From Chloroflexota bacterium (lineage in GTDB: Bacteria; Chloroflexota; Anaerolineae; Aggregatilineales; Phototrophicaceae), in the NCBI GenBank assembly GCA_028875245.1, contig JAPPEU010000015.1, positions 1 to 52,009 on the forward strand: a DNA stretch of 52,009 bases. The letters run 5' to 3'. Shown in pieces: positions 50,664 through 52,009 of this stretch; the first letter of the stretch is position 1, and every line of letters begins with the position of its first letter. The position numbers and the translations under genes were made by a program. The notes beneath the pieces are model-generated. The model saw only the letters and a program-made list of their open reading frames with translations, was not told the origin of the DNA and ran no database searches.

Positions 50664-51800
50664 CTACCGTTCGTCGATGGGCGTCCACTTGCAATCAAAG
50701 GGGCCGACATAATTCGCCTTGGGTCGAATCAAACGCCCACCCATTTGAGCGATCACATGGGCGGACCAGCCGGCAATCCGCGCCATGGCAAAGAGCGGCG
50801 TAAACATATCGATGTCCAGCTCAAGCGTGTACAAGACGATCGCGCTGTAATAATCGACATTGGGATAAAGATTGCGCTTGACAAAATAGTCATCGGCGCG
50901 CGCCGTATCCGCTAACTTGACCGCGATGTCATACCACTTGCGCTTGCCCGAGCTTTCCGCCAGCGCTTCCGCATGACGGCGGAGAATGCCAGCGCGCGGA
51001 TCATTCGATTTGTAGACCCGATGCCCAATGCCCATGATGCGCCGCTCGCCCGACTTGATGTACTTTTCGAACCAGGGAACGACATTATCAACTTCGCCGA
51101 TTTCAAGGAACATCTTCATCGCCGCCGAATTGGCTCCGCCATGCGACGGTCCTTTCAGCGCGCCGATGCCGGCGACGATTGCGCTGTGCATATCAGAACC
51201 GGTAGCGGTGACGACGCGCGCCGTGAATGTACTCGCATTCATGCCATGCTCGGCAAGCAGCACCAAGTAAACATTGAGCGCGGCGCAGGCGGTCGCGTCC
51301 GGCTCGCCGCCGGATATCATGTATACGAAATTCTCCGCCACGCTGAGGTCGGCCCGAGGCGAAACCGGTTCTTCGCCTTTGGCGATTCGCATCCAGGCGG
51401 CGCATACGGTGGTGATTTGGCCGGTTAAGCGAATAGCCTTTGCCTTGGCCGCTTCTTTGTCCGTCAGGTTCTCGGCGTCGCTGTCAAAGGCGGAGAGCAT
51501 GGAGACAGCCGTCCGCAGCGCCGCCATCCCTGACGTGTCTCTCGGCAGCGACTTGAGCATAGCGATCGCTTCGTCCGGTATCGCGGCGTCGCGCGCGATT
51601 GCGTTGCGAAGCGCTTCATATTCCGCGCGATTGGGCAGACGGCTGTTGAATAGCAGGAACAGGACTTCTTCAAAGGTGGCGTTTTCAGCAAGGTCTTCAA
51701 TGGCGTAACCGCTGTAGATCAGTTTGCCGATGCTGCCGTCGATATAGCTGGTTGCGATATCGGCAACCGAGACCCCCGCAAGCCCTGCTTGATCCGCCAT
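50664..51800 (-). CDS. gltA: Citrate synthase
   Basis: A 378-residue type II-like enzyme of the short bacterial form, condensing acetyl-CoA and oxaloacetate to citrate. Catalytic and binding residues are His185 (AEHGMNAS), His220 (GPSHGGAN), His260 (GIGHRVY) and Asp316 (PNVDYYSA). The terminal arginine motif around RPKANYVGP fits. AAGGAG precedes the ATG at 51800. A 2-methylcitrate synthase activity cannot be excluded, as the two share this motif set. It stands alone with its own promoter. Confidence 0.96.
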   Translation of the reverse strand: MADQAGLAGVSVADIATSYIDGSIGKLIYSGYAIEDLAENATFEEVLFLLFNSRLPNRAEYEALRNAIARDAAIPDEAIAMLKSLPRDTSGMAALRTAVSMLSAFDSDAENLTDKEAAKAKAIRLTGQITTVCAAWMRIAKGEEPVSPRADLSVAENFVYMISGGEPDATACAALNVYLVLLAEHGMNASTFTARVVTATGSDMHSAIVAGIGALKGPSHGGANSAAMKMFLEIGEVDNVVPWFEKYIKSGERRIMGIGHRVYKSNDPRAGILRRHAEALAESSGKRKWYDIAVKLADTARADDYFVKRNLYPNVDYYSAIVLYTLELDIDMFTPLFAMARIAGWSAHVIAQMGGRLIRPKANYVGPFDCKWTPIDER

Positions 51801-51883
51801 CTATTGTCTCCTTATCGCCGGCCGCTGCCGCCGCTTGATGTCCCCGCGAGGCGCTGGCCAATCTGTCCAGATTAACGGACGCT

Positions 51884-51912
51884 AGTATAGCACTCGCAAA
51901 CTTGAGCGACAA
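51884..51912 (-). promoter_or_regulatory. Promoter of the citrate synthase gene
   Basis: On the minus strand TTGTCG (51912-51907) and TATACT (51889-51884) are 17 bases apart. Transcription would start near 51877, giving a leader of about 77 bases. The -10 box is a five-of-six match to the consensus. Confidence 0.7.
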
Positions 51913-51954
51913 TATTGACAAATTCCGCTGCATCTGCGCGAGGAGGCGGCATAA

Positions 51955-52009
51955 GGAAGTGTATCCCTTTCGGTGGAAACAAAAAAAACTTTACCACCGA
52001 GGACACCGA
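51955..52009. mobile_element. Second copy of the MITE-like element, cut by the window end
   Basis: These 55 bases match 21535-21587 exactly apart from two extra A residues in the A-tract. They comprise the whole left inverted end (GGAAGTGTATC to TCGGTGGAAA) and the start of the inner repeat (ACCACCGAGGACACCGA). The right end lies outside the window. It sits about 40 bases upstream of the citrate synthase promoter. Confidence 0.75.

Overview
This window reads as a chromosomal segment of a free-living bacterium with a GC content near 57-58 percent, most plausibly a member of the Chloroflexota (Anaerolineae-like). This assignment is an inference from gene content. The supporting signs are a fused ATP sulfurylase/APS kinase, a RecG with a long N-terminal extension, an FMN-riboswitch-controlled RibXY-type riboflavin importer, several solute-binding-protein ABC importers, and small dispersed palindromic repeats. 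No phage, plasmid, CRISPR or known defence genes were found. Most genes are complete, and both strands are densely coded.

Layout. 0.1-1.4 kb: a polytopic membrane protein of unknown role. 1.8-3.1 kb: a DUF2007 protein coupled to a P1/S58-family self-processing hydrolase. 3.3-5.3 kb: an OmpR-type regulator and histidine kinase pair. 5.27-8.3 kb: promoter, FMN riboswitch, a hairpin that masks the ribosome binding site, then permease, binding protein and ATPase of a probable riboflavin importer. 8.3-10.4 kb: a zinc-ribbon protein, a cysteine-desulfurase-like PLP enzyme and ribosomal protein S20 with its terminator. 10.5-14.4 kb: a peptide/nickel-type importer (binding protein and two permeases, no ATPases). 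14.7-15.4 kb: a lipoprotein-like cytochrome c. 15.4-24.0 kb: a catabolic locus. On the minus strand are an amidohydrolase, a sugar-type binding protein, a 51-residue membrane protein, two permeases and a divergent argininosuccinate-lyase-family enzyme. On the plus strand are a sugar isomerase/epimerase and a Gfo/Idh/MocA oxidoreductase.

24.1-37.8 kb: ComEC with a decayed nuclease-like domain, a coiled-coil protein, CoaD and an M23 peptidase, followed by a compact minus-strand operon (CPBP protease, rlmN, rpe, fakA, two DegV/FakB proteins, recG). The fakA-DegV-DegV set suggests a fatty-acid kinase for use of exogenous fatty acids. 37.9-38.15 kb: two tRNA-Ser genes behind one promoter. 38.3-43.8 kb: an SRPBCC protein, anmK, then nusB-tatA-tatC and the sulfate-activating fusion enzyme. 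43.8-51.8 kb: a SERCA-like calcium ATPase, threonine aldolase coupled to a CPBP-like protein, two rhomboid proteases, and citrate synthase with a good promoter.

The most noteworthy non-coding structures are a 136-bp MITE-like element with 25-bp terminal inverted repeats and 9-bp flanking direct repeats (21535-21670), whose second copy starts at 51955 and runs off the window, and a 100-bp element with perfect 12-bp inverted ends (18940-19039) inside the sugar-importer operon. The most interesting coding signals are the amidohydrolase/C-N lyase/isomerase/dehydrogenase catabolic locus of unknown substrate, the NylC-like hydrolase, and the twin rhomboids that share a cysteine pair at identical positions.
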